A stretch of 64,000 nt of DNA from Welwitschia mirabilis (GCA_051453625.1 JBOZIK010000001.1:6508602-6572601); one strand, 5' to 3'; counted from the first letter of the stretch, positions 25,286 to 37,000 are shown. Translations and numbers: made by a program. Notes: generated by a model not told the origin, from the letters alone.

Positions 25286-25690
25286 AATTAGTTAATAAAA
25301 ATAGTTAAGAATTGGATGTACTAATCTCTTGGAGCGAAAAATATGAACTATAACATATTAAAAAATCAAAACATATTATGGGCCTTTTGAAAAAGGGATG
25401 AACTTCAAAATTTTAGTGTTTTTCAAATTTTACTGATTGTACCTCCCATTAATAAGTACAACCACTACACTAACCCAAATAAATGATTTAGTTATATTAT
25501 GGCCATTTCCAAATTTTTATCTCCACAAGACATTTAAAGGTTCAAACCTACAATCCCTCATATAACCCATTGGCTAAGTTTTTCTATGATTTCTTCAACA
25601 AATTAAATTGACACATTATTTAATCAATAAACTACACGTATACACCTAAAGTATCTAGTCATCCTCAATTAAAATTATTATTTCCATTTT
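25286..25690. other. Intergenic upstream of MIR408
   Basis: AT-rich spacer between the fold-back element and the GC-richer MIR408 promoter; nothing recognised. Confidence 0.5.
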
Positions 25691-25762
25691 GTCAAATTTT
25701 AAGCTTCTAACCGTTCACCTCTTCACTTAACGCTCTTTCTCACGTTAACACTAGCCATTAAC

Positions 25763-25883
25763 GTACGTAACTCAGTCCTAGAAGCACAGTTTGACAAAGC
25801 GTCTCGTATGGCGCTTTGCGCGTTGTACTACACTTCACTTGCAGTACTCTATCAGACAAACGCTCGGCACTCAGTTGCAGTAC
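25763..25883 (+). promoter_or_regulatory. GTAC copper-response element cluster of MIR408
   Basis: Four GTAC cores at 25763-25766, 25825-25828, 25844-25847 and 25880-25883, three of them within 59 bp and 56-114 bp upstream of the TATA box. GTAC is the core bound by the SBP-domain factor SPL7 (CRR1 in Chlamydomonas), which activates MIR408 when copper is scarce. The first copy is within ACGTACGT, which also holds two ACGT cores usable by bZIP factors such as HY5. Binding itself is inferred. Confidence 0.75.
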
Positions 25884-25938
25884 AAGATCTCTTATACGGC
25901 GTCTCAACAGCATCGCAGAAGCAATTCTCTTCTCTCTC

Positions 25939-25945
25939 TATATAA
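25939..25945 (+). promoter_or_regulatory. TATA box of MIR408
   Basis: TATATAA preceded by a CT-rich Y patch and followed about 30 bp later by CA-rich sequence suitable as a start site near 25970. It stands about 70 bp upstream of the hairpin base. Confidence 0.75.
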
Positions 25946-26028
25946 CGCAACGCCACTTCCATTCTCAATCACAATCTCAGTTCAACTGTCACTTCTTCAG
26001 CAGAAGCGAACACAGGGAGCGAAGGAGC

Positions 26029-26049
26029 AAGGGATGCGGCAGCGCATGG
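26029..26049 (+). ncRNA. MIR408: miR408-5p (star) strand
   Basis: 21 nt opposite the mature strand. It carries C at 26043 that pairs with the variant G at 26197. Confidence 0.8.
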
Positions 26050-26078
26050 AAGCTTCAGTAGCTTACGGCGATCGGTGA
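26034..26078 (+). CDS. 14-codon small ORF, first ATG of pri-miR408
   Basis: The first ATG after the predicted start site lies within the miR408-5p strand and reads MRQRMEASVAYGDR then TGA. Some plant pri-miRNAs encode short regulatory peptides (miPEPs), and one is reported for miR408 in Arabidopsis. Here the frame is very short and constrained by hairpin pairing, so coding function is only a possibility. Confidence 0.2.
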   Translation: MRQRMEASVAYGDR

Positions 26079-26192
26079 CAGATCAACGCACATAACTCAA
26101 AGGAATGAAAGAAATGAAAGATGTAAGGAGGGAAGATTTGCAGATAAGATTGAAGAATGAAGGATTACAGATGAAATGCTTCTGAAACTCCC

Positions 26193-26213
26193 ATGCGCTG
26201 CCTCTTCCCTGGC
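26193..26213 (+). ncRNA. MIR408: mature miR408-3p, position-5 variant
   Basis: Begins ATGCGCTGCC and continues TCTTCCCTGGC. Identical to the conserved miR408 except G for A at position 5 (26197). The seed-region change would alter pairing with plantacyanin and laccase mRNAs by one position, although G can still pair with U. Confidence 0.9.
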
Positions 26214-26450
26214 TCCTCCTCCTCTTCTCTTTCTTTCTTTTTGTTTTTCATCCTTCTTTTACTGTTGTTGCTGATAAGTTTGTTTGTTTCAGCAGTTTTG
26301 GAGCTTCATCCATTCATTCATTCATCCATCTGCTCTGCAACTGCGACTGCAACTTGGAGCGGAATTTGTATGGAGTTTGGCGCGTAAAAGCGAAATTATA
26401 TTGCTGCTCCTTTTCCAAGGATTCTTCTGCAGACGTTCACTCGTGAAGGC

Positions 26451-26999
26451 CTAAAATCTATATGTACATAAAAAAGACCCCTTTTTATGTCGTAAACTAT
26501 AATCAATTTTTTGACTTTGCTTAGTAAGTTTATTAATGGCAATCATTTACACCATTTATTTTTACTCTCTATTAATACTAATGATTAAGAGTCTTTCAAC
26601 TTTGAGGGTACCAAAATTAAGTTTTCTAATGTTTTAATGTTTTTTGTCACATATCTTGCAATAGGATAGTTCTTTGCATTAATTCTTATGGAAATATCAT
26701 ACAATATGTTCATGAGAACATTTCCTATAAAAATCTTTAGTGTCTCATTTGTGTGTTTGTAGATTTCCATTTCAAATGTTCTTGACATGTACATTCTTCT
26801 ATTATTGTTTTTCTTAAATTACAAAATGTGCATATACAATACATAGTGAGTTTTGAATAGCATTACATAAATCAAATGGTATCAAATTCAGAAGTTGACA
26901 TTTTGCATGTATGGATTCATTTTAGTATTGAGAACAACCAAGGAACTATTGAGGTTATGAATCCACATTCCTCAATGTTGCTACTATGATTTTTCATCA
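26451..26999. other. Intergenic, no recognisable gene
   Basis: AT-rich sequence downstream of MIR408; one further GTAC occurs at about 26463. Short minus-strand frames show no motif. Confidence 0.5.
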
Positions 27000-27288
27000 C
27001 TTGGGCATGAAGAATGTGGAAGGTTTAGGGCTCCCAATGGACAATGGCTAATGTTGAACAAGCTATTGATTTGCTAGCATTATGGAGGAAATCAACTTAG
27101 TCCTCTCTTGGTTTTAGTCTTTAGTAGTTTAAGTGGAGAAAGTTATGGTGTTAGTCTCATTGATATCTAATGTTCATTTATCATAATGAGATGTGATATC
27201 TCATCTTGAAATATGTTATAGGGTTATTTATTACTTATGGGGTATATAGCCATTTATATAAATGTTCCTTCTTAGAGTATTTTAGTTA
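27000..27288 (+). repeat. copia 5' LTR end (start undetermined)
   Basis: Sequence directly before an iMet PBS, with the T/A-rich, stop-filled look of a copia LTR and a TATATAA at about 27254. No partner LTR was found; the 3' part of this element is missing or too decayed. The left limit is arbitrary. Confidence 0.5.
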
Positions 27289-27301
27289 TGGTATCAGAGT
27301 T
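27289..27301 (+). promoter_or_regulatory. Primer-binding site (tRNA-iMet) of truncated copia element
   Basis: TGGTATCAGAGTT matches the common plant copia PBS TGGTATCAGAGC. A 74-base N gap begins 12 bp later. Confidence 0.85.
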
Positions 27302-27313
27302 AATTACGTGAAG

Positions 27314-27387
27314 NNNNNNNNNNNNNNNNNNNNNNNNNNNNNNNNNNNNNNNNNNNNNNNNNNNNNNNNNNNNNNNNNNNNNNNNNN
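27314..27387. other. Assembly gap (74 N)
   Basis: Unresolved bases just inside the truncated copia element. Confidence 1.
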
Positions 27388-29814
27388 ATATATTTGTTTA
27401 TATTATTTTCATGTTAATCTAATAAAGAAGGTGCTTTAATGGTTTTGTTGTCTATGTGTTTTCTTATTGTTCTCCTTTTTTAAGCTTGTTTGAAGTTATT
27501 ATATGCTTAATTAATTGAAATTATTACATGACAATTTGATTAAGCTTGGAATCATTACAAAATGGCCAATTTCAAAAAATGATGCATTGATAATTTTGTA
27601 AGTTCATTTCTAATGTCGATTACTAAAATTAAGAAACAGATTTGATTTTGTCCCAATAGGAATAATAACTAAATGTAACAACACAAAAACTAGGATCCAA
27701 AACTTAAAAAGAAAATTAGTAAACTTTAAGGGTTGAGGATGAGGATTTGTTTTTTTAGAAGAATTAGACATTGGCGATGATGACATGCCTAGTGTCTATA
27801 AACACATATCAAATACATGTCCTTACATTTATTCTCATATAGTAAACAATGCTGCAATCTTGCTTTCATTGTATTAAATCGAATTTCCACTAAAACTAGG
27901 CTTCAATATTGATTTCTTTTAATTATTCATGGTATGAAAGCATAATGGCTAAAAATTTAGATCACGAGGGCTTAATTTATTTACTAGAAATAATGGTAAC
28001 TATCTAGTGGCTAATATTTTAAATTCTGATGAGGAATGAAAAGAATATTGTTATCAAAACAATTACATTAGAAAGTTTCTTTTTGTAGAGATTGCCTTAC
28101 AATAAATATAGTTAGGCTTCATGTGATCAAATCTATTAGCTTTAAAACCTATATGAAGTCATCCTACTTTAATATCGTATATTGCATTTCATGTTTAATA
28201 TTTAGATAATGAATTAGATGCTCTTTTAAATGGGCCATACTTTTTTAGTAAATAAGATTTAACTCTTATTGAATGAAGGCCTTTCATCAGGGAAAAAAAT
28301 ATTTTTAAGGAAATCCCATGCTAGTTTTAAATTGTAAATCGAGATCTAGAAATTTTTAATTCTAAATTCATGCGATAAATTATGAATACCTTAGAAAGGA
28401 TTAGAAAACTAACTCTTTCAATAATGTCTGAAACCAAAATGATTATAGCTTGAATCTATATCTACACAAATATGAAAAATTGCAAAATTAAAAAGCTAAA
28501 AGTAAAAATTATTTGGGCATGAAACCATTTAAAACTAAGTTTTTAAATGTCCTATTCTTATGCCATTACTATGTCCAAAAGGATCATCTAATATTAGTGT
28601 GTAGATCTTAGAAAGATGTGACTCCAAATAAATTAGAACTTCAAAAAAAATAATAAAATAAAAAGTGCTAGAAGAAAATCAAATGAAAGGATCAAAATAA
28701 GGAACTCCTTAAAATGCATCATAAAAAATAAATATTTCACTTCAAATGTCATATAAACATTTTTCAATAAATGAATCAGAAAAAAATAATATAATAATGT
28801 CAGAAACTCCTCTATCATTCAATCCCCTCTTCTGTATTAGCCCATTATATTTCCTCACTTTATCCAAATTGACTTTCATTACTCACTTTTCCACTCCCCC
28901 AAAACTTAGTACTATATATCTCAATCTTCATCAATTGCAAACTTATCACTAAAGATTAAGAAGAAATTTTGATTTGTCTTGATCTAACATGCTAGCATCA
29001 TGTTATGTCATTTATGTATTAATCAAATAATAACATCCATCATATAATAATAATTTAGGAAAGAAATGGTTCATAAATATCTAATTCAAATGATTTTAGA
29101 TGAAGCTTTAAAATACACTACAAAATTTTGTATATGATTCTAGGGAAGATTCTTCATTTTATTATATGTCAAAATTGAAATGATTATCTCATGGAACTAG
29201 AGAGATTTATGAAGCCCTCATAATATCTCCCATCTTTAGTTCCTTCTTCATGAATCTTAACATTAATTTATCTTCTTCAATAGATAAAATTAGATAACTT
29301 TAAACTACAACATTTATTCCTTACAAATCGTGCAATTCCATTGTAGTTTCTAGCTATGACGCTCAAGGTATCCTCGTGAGTCTTTATAAATAAACACAAT
29401 TAAAGAAATAAGTAACTATATAATATGGAACATGACTTAGAAAATCACCACTTTTTATGGTCCCCAATCATGGAAATAACACTTAAATTATCTATATAGG
29501 ATCCTAGTGAATTATACAAAGAATCACATCATCATGGATAATTTTAGTTATACATTAAACTTCCATGAAAAATTAGTAGGTATCTTAGCACTATGACATA
29601 GAGCGAAAGAGTTCTTAACATTTCTCTAAATCTCTTCCCTTAGGGATAAAAGAAAAAGCACAAAACATATTCTAACTCATATGTTTTATTTCTAATTTAT
29701 TATTCTAATGAAACAAACTCCTCAGTCTTAAAAAATGACCTATATAAATCAATTAATTAATGACTCCTAAAGAGAGATTATGATTATTCATAATTTTTGG
29801 ACATCAACTTAATC
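27388..29814. other. AT-rich sequence without recognisable gene
   Basis: Possibly the decayed interior of the copia element that starts at 27.3 kb, but no gag or pol motif could be read on the plus strand. Nothing was recognised on the minus strand. Confidence 0.45.
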
Positions 29815-31390
29815 CCTAGATGCTAGGGAACCCCTTTGGAACCCTATCTAGCCTTCTCTTTTGACCAACCTCCTTTATCTCCATCACCTCCCCTCTTTTT
29901 CTTAAACTCCTCCTTTTTCTTACCTTTCCTTTCTTCTTTTCTTCACTTTTTCTTTCCTCTTCTTGTCCTTCTTTTCTTTTCCTTCATCCTTCTTGTTTAA
30001 ATCCCATAGTCCACATATTATACACCATTGTTGTAAAATCTAGTTAATGGAATCCTAACTAATTACACATCCTAGGTATGAAATTCAGTCTAAGTCTTGG
30101 ATATTTCTCTTTTATTCTGCCTCATTTTCTACCTCAACTTTAGGAACCAGGTCTAGAGTTTAAAAATAAGTTTAGTTCTTTTTATTCTATGCTTTGTTTT
30201 CTGTTGGGGTCTTCAGCCTTCTCATTTCCTAGGAAGACATCCTCTAGCTACCTTCTTCATCTAGGATCCCTTCTCAACCCTATTTTATGCCCTTCTTTAT
30301 CACTTCTTCTCCTTTACCTTTTCCTACTACCTTTACTTTTCATTTGATTCTCTTCTCCTTTTAAGTTTTCTTGACTTTTCAATTTTAGATCCTAGGCATG
30401 GGATTCCTACTTTAAATCCCTTCCCTATCTCCAATTAGATAGATCTCAGTCTCAAGAGGTTCATATAAGGAAGAATCTTATGATAACTTTGGATAACCTA
30501 TATATGTTGCTTGGATCTCTAGCATCAGATGCTAGACCATCTTAGAATCTAAAATCCTTCATAGGCCTACTTTTTCACCTCATGAAGACCTTTTTTATAC
30601 TCTTCTTCTATCATTGTCTCCATCCTTTTTATTTTTCTTTCTTTTTATTCCTTCTTCTCCCTCTTTTTTCCTCCTCTCCTCTTCTTCATATCCTATTCAC
30701 ACAGATTTCATGCCCAAGACATGGAATCCCAATCAATTCCACACCTAGGAAATGGAATTTTAAAACCTTGCCCTTCATCTCCCTTTGACTTCTTATTCCA
30801 CTCCTACTTTGTAGAATCAAATTTCTTCAGTCTCCTATACGACATCTCCATAGTTAGTATCCCCCTTGAGCTATTTCATCCCCAGAGATGTAGTTCTTTA
30901 GAGAATACTATCATTCTTTAACTTTCAACCTCATTTTTTCCACCTAGGGCATGATTTTCTAGTTTAGAATCAATTTCAAAAGGATCCTAAGGTTGTATCA
31001 AATCCTTAGGGTGAACCAAAATGAAATAAGCCTACCCATGACATTACAACATGGGTTGGGTACTATCTTGGTGCTCAGTTAGATGACCATTATTTTAGTG
31101 AATTGATCCTATCTGGTACCATCAAGAAACAATCAACTATTCATCAACTTCATTGATCTTTTAGACGCTAGCTAGTGATGAAATCTTAGTTAATTTAAGA
31201 ATGATGAGTACATCTAGTTAATAAGGAAATGCTATCCACCCCCTTTCCATCATCATCACATCTCCTTTTCATTCTTCTGTGTCATTTCCTATTCTCTACC
31301 TTCCATCTAAATAGAATTATTTTTTCTTTCTTCTAGGTATCTGCATCTAGGAGACACATTCTACATCTCCTCCTTATTCCCTTATTACCT
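29815..31390. repeat. Pyrimidine-rich repeated modules, probable 5' LTR/leader of Tat element
   Basis: Three to four modules of roughly 330-380 bp (from about 29817, 30192, 30524 and 31150). Each consists of a CTAG/GATGCTAG-like head, 150-200 bp of CT-rich sequence, then CCTAGGYATGRRATTC and a T-rich tail. The tail of the first module (30066-30195) is clearly similar to 50145-50290, downstream of the Tat element's antisense ORF, which suggests terminal or subterminal repeats of that element. Boundaries are not resolved. Confidence 0.5.
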
Positions 31391-34089
31391 ACTAATACTG
31401 TAAAAGTGTTCTATAAGACTAGAGATTTCTTTCACATATGCTTGATAGTAATTTTACCTTTACTTCTTCCAAACTTCTAGCTAGTTAGTGACTTCTTCTT
31501 CATGATAAGAAATACTCATTAAGATAATATAAGGAGCTTCTATCAATTGCATATCTTTTTTACCAACATTAATGCTTTCTACTAAAGTCTTATAATAGAT
31601 TATTTTTAGTTATTGATTTCTATAGTGTAATAGTCATCCCTTATTCTCATCTACAAGAGACCTATTTATACTTCTTTCCTCTTTGTTTGAATAGGGTGCA
31701 AAGGTTTTTAAAGATTTATTAATAAAAGAGTTTTGTTAATTTCTTATTACTCTATTTCTTATTATTTGTAGGTACAATAAAGCATATGAAATATTTTTGC
31801 TTAAGCATCCTCCTTTTTGAGAGAGAAAGACACTTTATTTTTAACTAAATAGGAATACCTATCTAGTTTACCCTTTTCTAAAGAATACACCTACTTAGTT
31901 ATAGACTTAGGAGGAAATTTGACTTGAACCTTTAATCTTAAATTTAAGACTTGTTTCATACCCTCTATCTAGCATCTTAAAATAATCTAAAGACATCACA
32001 TTCCTTAGGAAGTTCTTTTCTTTATTTATTATCCTTTATCTACCATGTTTTTTCTTCTTACATACCATAGTACCTATGAGGTTCCATCCATTAGGTTTAG
32101 CCCATACTCTAATAATGTTTTCTACCTACTCTGTACCCTGAGGAAAATCATGTTGGTTACTTATTTAGTAATCATGCTCTAAAATAAGTCTAGGACATTA
32201 CCCTAAAAAGTAGACATTATTATTCTTTCTAAGCCTAGGGAAAGGAATTTGCAATAATACATCTTCTCTAGTTATAGATGGAGGGTAATGAATCACTACC
32301 CTAACTTATCATTGTGACACACATTTTACAACTTGATAGAAATTTAACAAGAGATATGCTAAATAACCCATTTAATCTTTCTTATTTTCATATACCTCAT
32401 CTTCATCTAATGATTCTTTGTGTCTGTTATGTTTTCTTATACTGCCATCATTCTTAGTCACTAAATATTCACAGACTTTGACCCCTCATTTTTCTATTAT
32501 TCAACTTTATTTCATGGCTAATCCACCACTATATATAGATAATAATCCCCTTAGTTTTCTTAACTACTCTACCCTATCCTCAGAACATTATAAATTCCTC
32601 CAAGCCTAGAGCCTTCGTTCTTTCCTTACCCTAAAACATCACATTACTACCTTTACCAAAGGACTACATTTCTTGGTTGTTNNNNNNNNNNTGGTTGTTT
32701 AGCAAGAAGATGTTACTTACAATGTTTCTCCCTTTATCTTAGATGAGAACAATAGATTTAGAATCTTCATTTACCCTCCAATTCCATTATATCTTGGAAT
32801 GAGCTTACTTAGACATTTCTCTAGTAATTTGAAGGGTAGACATACCTGAAGATCCTCTATATATCTATATATGTACCCTATACTAGTATTTTGCAACCAT
32901 TAATAAATATCATATAGAGATAGTTTGAGTGGTAAACAATCGTTTTCAAATCATTTATGACATACTTTTAGTCTACTACAAGCCATTATCCTTTTATATT
33001 ATGATGGTGTAAAAATCTACTCTAGATGGAATGATCTGATTCTTCTTAGAGTAAAGACCAATTTGAATAGTCTTTAGTACTTTATAAACAAGATAATATA
33101 CTTAGATTGATCATTTTTATTTTCCCATATGGTCATTCAAACCTAATTCATCTAAACCCTATCACTCCACTACCTCCAAACATTACACCTTCTTGTCATT
33201 GCTCCTTTTAAGCTTATAAACCCTTGTCTACCATAGTTTTTTTAACTATGAATTCATACCACATATGTGATATTATCTTTTCTTATACCTTCTTTTCCTC
33301 TTCTTACTTATTCTTCTTCCTTTTAAACTTCTTCTTCCTCTTCTCCTTCACATCCACCTCTCAATTCAATTTCGTTACCTTTAAATATGCCTTATACTCA
33401 TATAAGAGCCTCTTTCAGTTTAAAAGTAGGTGGAGAAATAGAAGCTCTTAGTATAATACTAAGAAATTTGAGTCAAGATATTAAGTAGCTTAAAATATCT
33501 TAACAAAAATAGGTTAATAAAGAAAAGAAACATCAACAGGGAAGTGGATCCCCACCATTACACATGATTTTAAATAGCTACATAATCAGCCTTCAAGAGA
33601 GGATTCTAATCTTTTGTTACTTTATGATTTCTATCCTTTTTATTAGATAGGCCATAACATTAGGGAGATTTACCAAGAATGTCTCTAGATGTAGGAGATT
33701 AAAAAGGCCTCTTCCTCTTGAGCCTCTTCCTTCTATTTAAAAGGGACACACTATGCTAATATCACAGACTTCCTAGGATAAGCAAACGTGGCTTCTGCTC
33801 TTTATGAAAGTCAAAATAAGTAATACAATCTACAGAATACATATTAGTCTTCTAGACTTCCATATACACTAGAAAGGATAGAGTTACAAACAAAGAGACA
33901 TTTAGACTTAGATCTAATTCAACAAAAAATAATGAGATAATGTTCAAAAGAAACAAGAAGGATCCTGCTATTACTTCCATTTCCCCTAGTAGAAATCCAA
34001 TGTTACCTAACAAAGATTATTCTAATGATACTCCACCCCTCTATATAGATGAAAGGTACTATTCATTTATGTTAAAAATTCTCCTCCTA
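31391..34089 (+). other. Decayed 5' interior of Tat-type gypsy element
   Basis: Located between the CT-rich modules and the protease. A gag should lie here, but I cannot read capsid motifs; several short CT-rich frames give Ser/Leu/Phe-rich peptides of no value. A 10-base N gap is at 32682-32691. Confidence 0.4.
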
Positions 34090-37000
34090 AGACTTCTAAA
34101 GAAGAGAAATAATAGGTTGCATTACCATGTAATGTAGTTAAAGAACTAAAAAAATGCTAGGTTATCCTATCTATATTTGAAGTCTTGCAAATGAGCAAAG
34201 AGAATAAGGGTAAACTATTCGAGGCTTGCATGATGATAGATGGTCAATGATTATAAGATTTATTCCTAGAGAAGAATTGTATAGCATTGGAAGATAAATC
34301 TAGTATTTTTATTATTAAGAAGAAGATCCTTTAATTTCTTGTGACATGGAGAATGTTTGATAAGAATGTATGGAATTGTCTAATTGCCTTGGGAGATTAT
34401 ACCAATATCTTCCCATATAAAGTATGTAAGTGAATAAATAGAACCAATGTTAAGGCCTAAGGTATTTTAGAAGATGTCAAGATTCATTTAGTTACAAACA
34501 TAAGATTTATGAGTATGACAGAGTTTTACATTATGGACATCCCTGTAATCTATGGAGTATTGCTGAATTGGAGTTGGGTACTCTTCATTAATGCCTAAAT
34601 CTTTTCCAATTATTCTGACATACGGCTACCTTAGAAGGGAATTCCAAACCAAATTTAAATAGAAAAGGATACTTACTTGAAGTACAATGTAACATCTTAC
34701 GGAAGAGAAAAGACTAATCTTGAAGAAACCATTGAAGATTCAGCATTAGGGACTTACTTTCATGATATTAGAGAGTGTATGGGAGTTTAAACATAGAAGA
34801 TACTTTCTAATGCTTCTTTTACTGAAATATGATCTTTATTCTTTAATGGAGCCACCACTTCCAAGGAATTAGAAGGAGGGATAGTCTTATAACTATCAGG
34901 TGGACAATCTTTACTAAAATCTTTTAAGCTAGGATTCACTGCATCTAACAACTCCATAGAGTATGAAGCCCTTATACAAACTCTAAAGGTGATTCTTTGG
35001 AATAATATTAAAATAGGCTATATTTTTTAAGATTTCAAGGTAATTATTAAGCATATTAAAGTAGACTACTAGACCTATAATCCCATGCTCAAAGCTTAAA
35101 AATCCCAAGTCATGTATCTCTTAGGATAATTAAAAGAATGGTCTTTTTTCTAAATTCCCAATGGTAAAAACTCCCTAATACATAAGATTTTACCTCTGCC
35201 ATCATAGGATTTCTAGTAGATGATGCAACTATTTAAAAACTCTAGATCACCCTCCTTTCTTAGAAATCAGTTCCTTATAACATCAAGGATTTCCAAACCA
35301 TTGAAGGAAATGATCAAATCTTGAGGCTCGTATATAATCAAGAAAAGTCCAAAAAGCAAATAGAAGATGATCAAGAAGATACAAAGAGATATGGCTACTT
35401 CATAGAACATGATACTATGTAAAGTGCAATAACAGAATTTCTATTAGATTTATTTAGTTGAAAAAGTTCTTTGATACAAAGCTAGATCTCCTCTTTTCCA
35501 TGATATGCATGGAGGAAGGTTTTTTTAAATAATTCTAGATAATTAAAATGAAGAGAATCTATTCTTCCTAATATATGTAAGCTATTCTTTCTTTTTGCAA
35601 AGAGTTCAAGGATGTCTTTACTTATTCCTATAAAGACTTGAAGAGATTTGATCTTGAAATTCTTACTCATAACATCTCCTGTAAGGAGAAGATCAAGTCA
35701 TTCTAATAGAGATAAAGAATAGTTAACTGATCCTAAATCCCTTAATTAGAAAGAAGATTAACAAACTACTTTAGTTTGAAATCATTTATTTAGTTAGGAA
35801 TATCATGTGGGTACCTAATCTAGTGTCAGTTAAGAGAAGTGGAGAGATCCATCTGCGAGTGGATTTCAAGAATTTAAATATGGCATTGGTGAAAGATAAC
35901 TATTTCAGTTTCACCATTGATGATATATTTGAGAATGTATCTAGAGCTAATATATTGTCTTTTCTTGATGGTTTCTCTAAATACAATCATGCTTAAGTGG
36001 ATACTTCCAATCAAATCAAGACAATGTTCAACATCAAGTGAGAGATATACTCTTATAAGAGAGGATGTCATTTGAACTACTTAATACTAGAGCTACTTTT
36101 AAAAAATTCATGGAGCATGTGTTAGAAGAATAATAGGAACATAAATAATGGTTTACCTAGATGACATGACTGCCTATTCTAAGAAGTGAAAAAACCATGT
36201 ACTAAATCTAATAAAGATGTTTATGCATTTCCTAGAATATGAAGTCTCTCTTAACTTCAAGAAAATTATCATTATACTTTTCTCTAATAAGATATTAGGC
36301 TATCTTGTTTCAAATCAAGAAATTAGAGTATACTAAGTGAAAGCTTAAATCATATAAAATATGTCTCTTCTTGGATCACTTAAAGATTTCTTTCTTAAGG
36401 AATATCAACTTCGTAAGAAGATTCATCCCTAGATTCATTGAAATAGTGGCTTCCATCATGCTACTCCTAAAGAATAATGCTTCATTCATATGATAGAAAT
36501 AAATTATTTAAGCTAATTAAGAAGGTAGTGACTAGTTTCCCATGATTGATTAGTCCATATTTATCAAAGAAATAATTTATCTATTCTTGTACCAACCTAA
36601 GGAGGGAAAAGTAAATTTCAAAACTATAAAATAATGACATTTATCTCTTTCTTGCTAAGTTAGTAAAGTGTTTAGTAAGATATCTTCTAATAAACCAATT
36701 AACTAAGACTCAATTACTTCTCCACCATTTCTATTATGTTCTTAGGTGACCCTTGGTATAAGTCTATCTATAATTACTTATCTAATGAATCCTTGCCTTA
36801 GGATACATTCATATTATTCCAGAAAGAATCCAAAGTAAGAATAACTTGATTTATGATTAAGAATGGAGTCTTCTTCCATAGGAATTATGATGAGATTTAT
36901 TTCCGATGCATCATGTAAGATGAAGTGTAAGGATTACTCTAAGAGTTTCATGATAGAATAAATGAAGGACATACTTCTACCTAGCCATCAGTAGCACAGA

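Larger units (their letters stand above)
26011..26230 (+). ncRNA. MIR408: miR408 precursor hairpin
   Basis: Stem-loop giving miR408, a conserved land-plant microRNA that lowers mRNAs for copper proteins (plantacyanin/uclacyanin, laccases) so copper can go to plastocyanin. The 3' arm (26193-26213) matches miR408-3p, AUGCACUGCCUCUUCCCUGG.., at all but position 5, where A is G. The 5' arm (26029-26049, ending GCAGCGCATGG) corresponds to miR408-5p (…GCAGAGCAUGG). The arms pair in register from 26029/26211 to 26047/26193 with only three mismatches (26029, 26035, 26037) and no bulge. This leaves 2-nt 3' overhangs at both ends as Dicer-like 1 products have. Pairing continues past the duplex into the loop side (GAAGCTTCAG with CTGAAACTCC) and below (GGAG with CTCC). 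The terminal loop is about 120 nt, long but acceptable in plants. Expression is not shown by sequence, but orientation, promoter and duplex geometry agree. Confidence 0.93.
25970..26450 (+). ncRNA. MIR408: pri-miR408 transcript (approximate limits)
   Basis: Inferred pol II primary transcript covering the miR408 hairpin. The start is set about 30 bp after the TATA box. The end is a guess at the point where the GC-richer island gives way to AT-rich sequence; no clear poly(A) signal was chosen. The island stands out in composition from the transposon debris on both sides, which fits a selected host locus. Confidence 0.6.

Noticed and set aside
25791-26078. 95- and 81-codon plus-strand frames as protein genes
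   Set aside because: They start upstream of the TATA box and run through the miR408 hairpin; no domain, no codon pattern. Only the 14-codon part is inside the predicted transcript.
26193-26387. 64-codon plus-strand frame beginning at the miR408 3' arm
   Set aside because: Ser/Leu/Phe low-complexity text from a CT-rich stretch; the mature miRNA explains the conservation.
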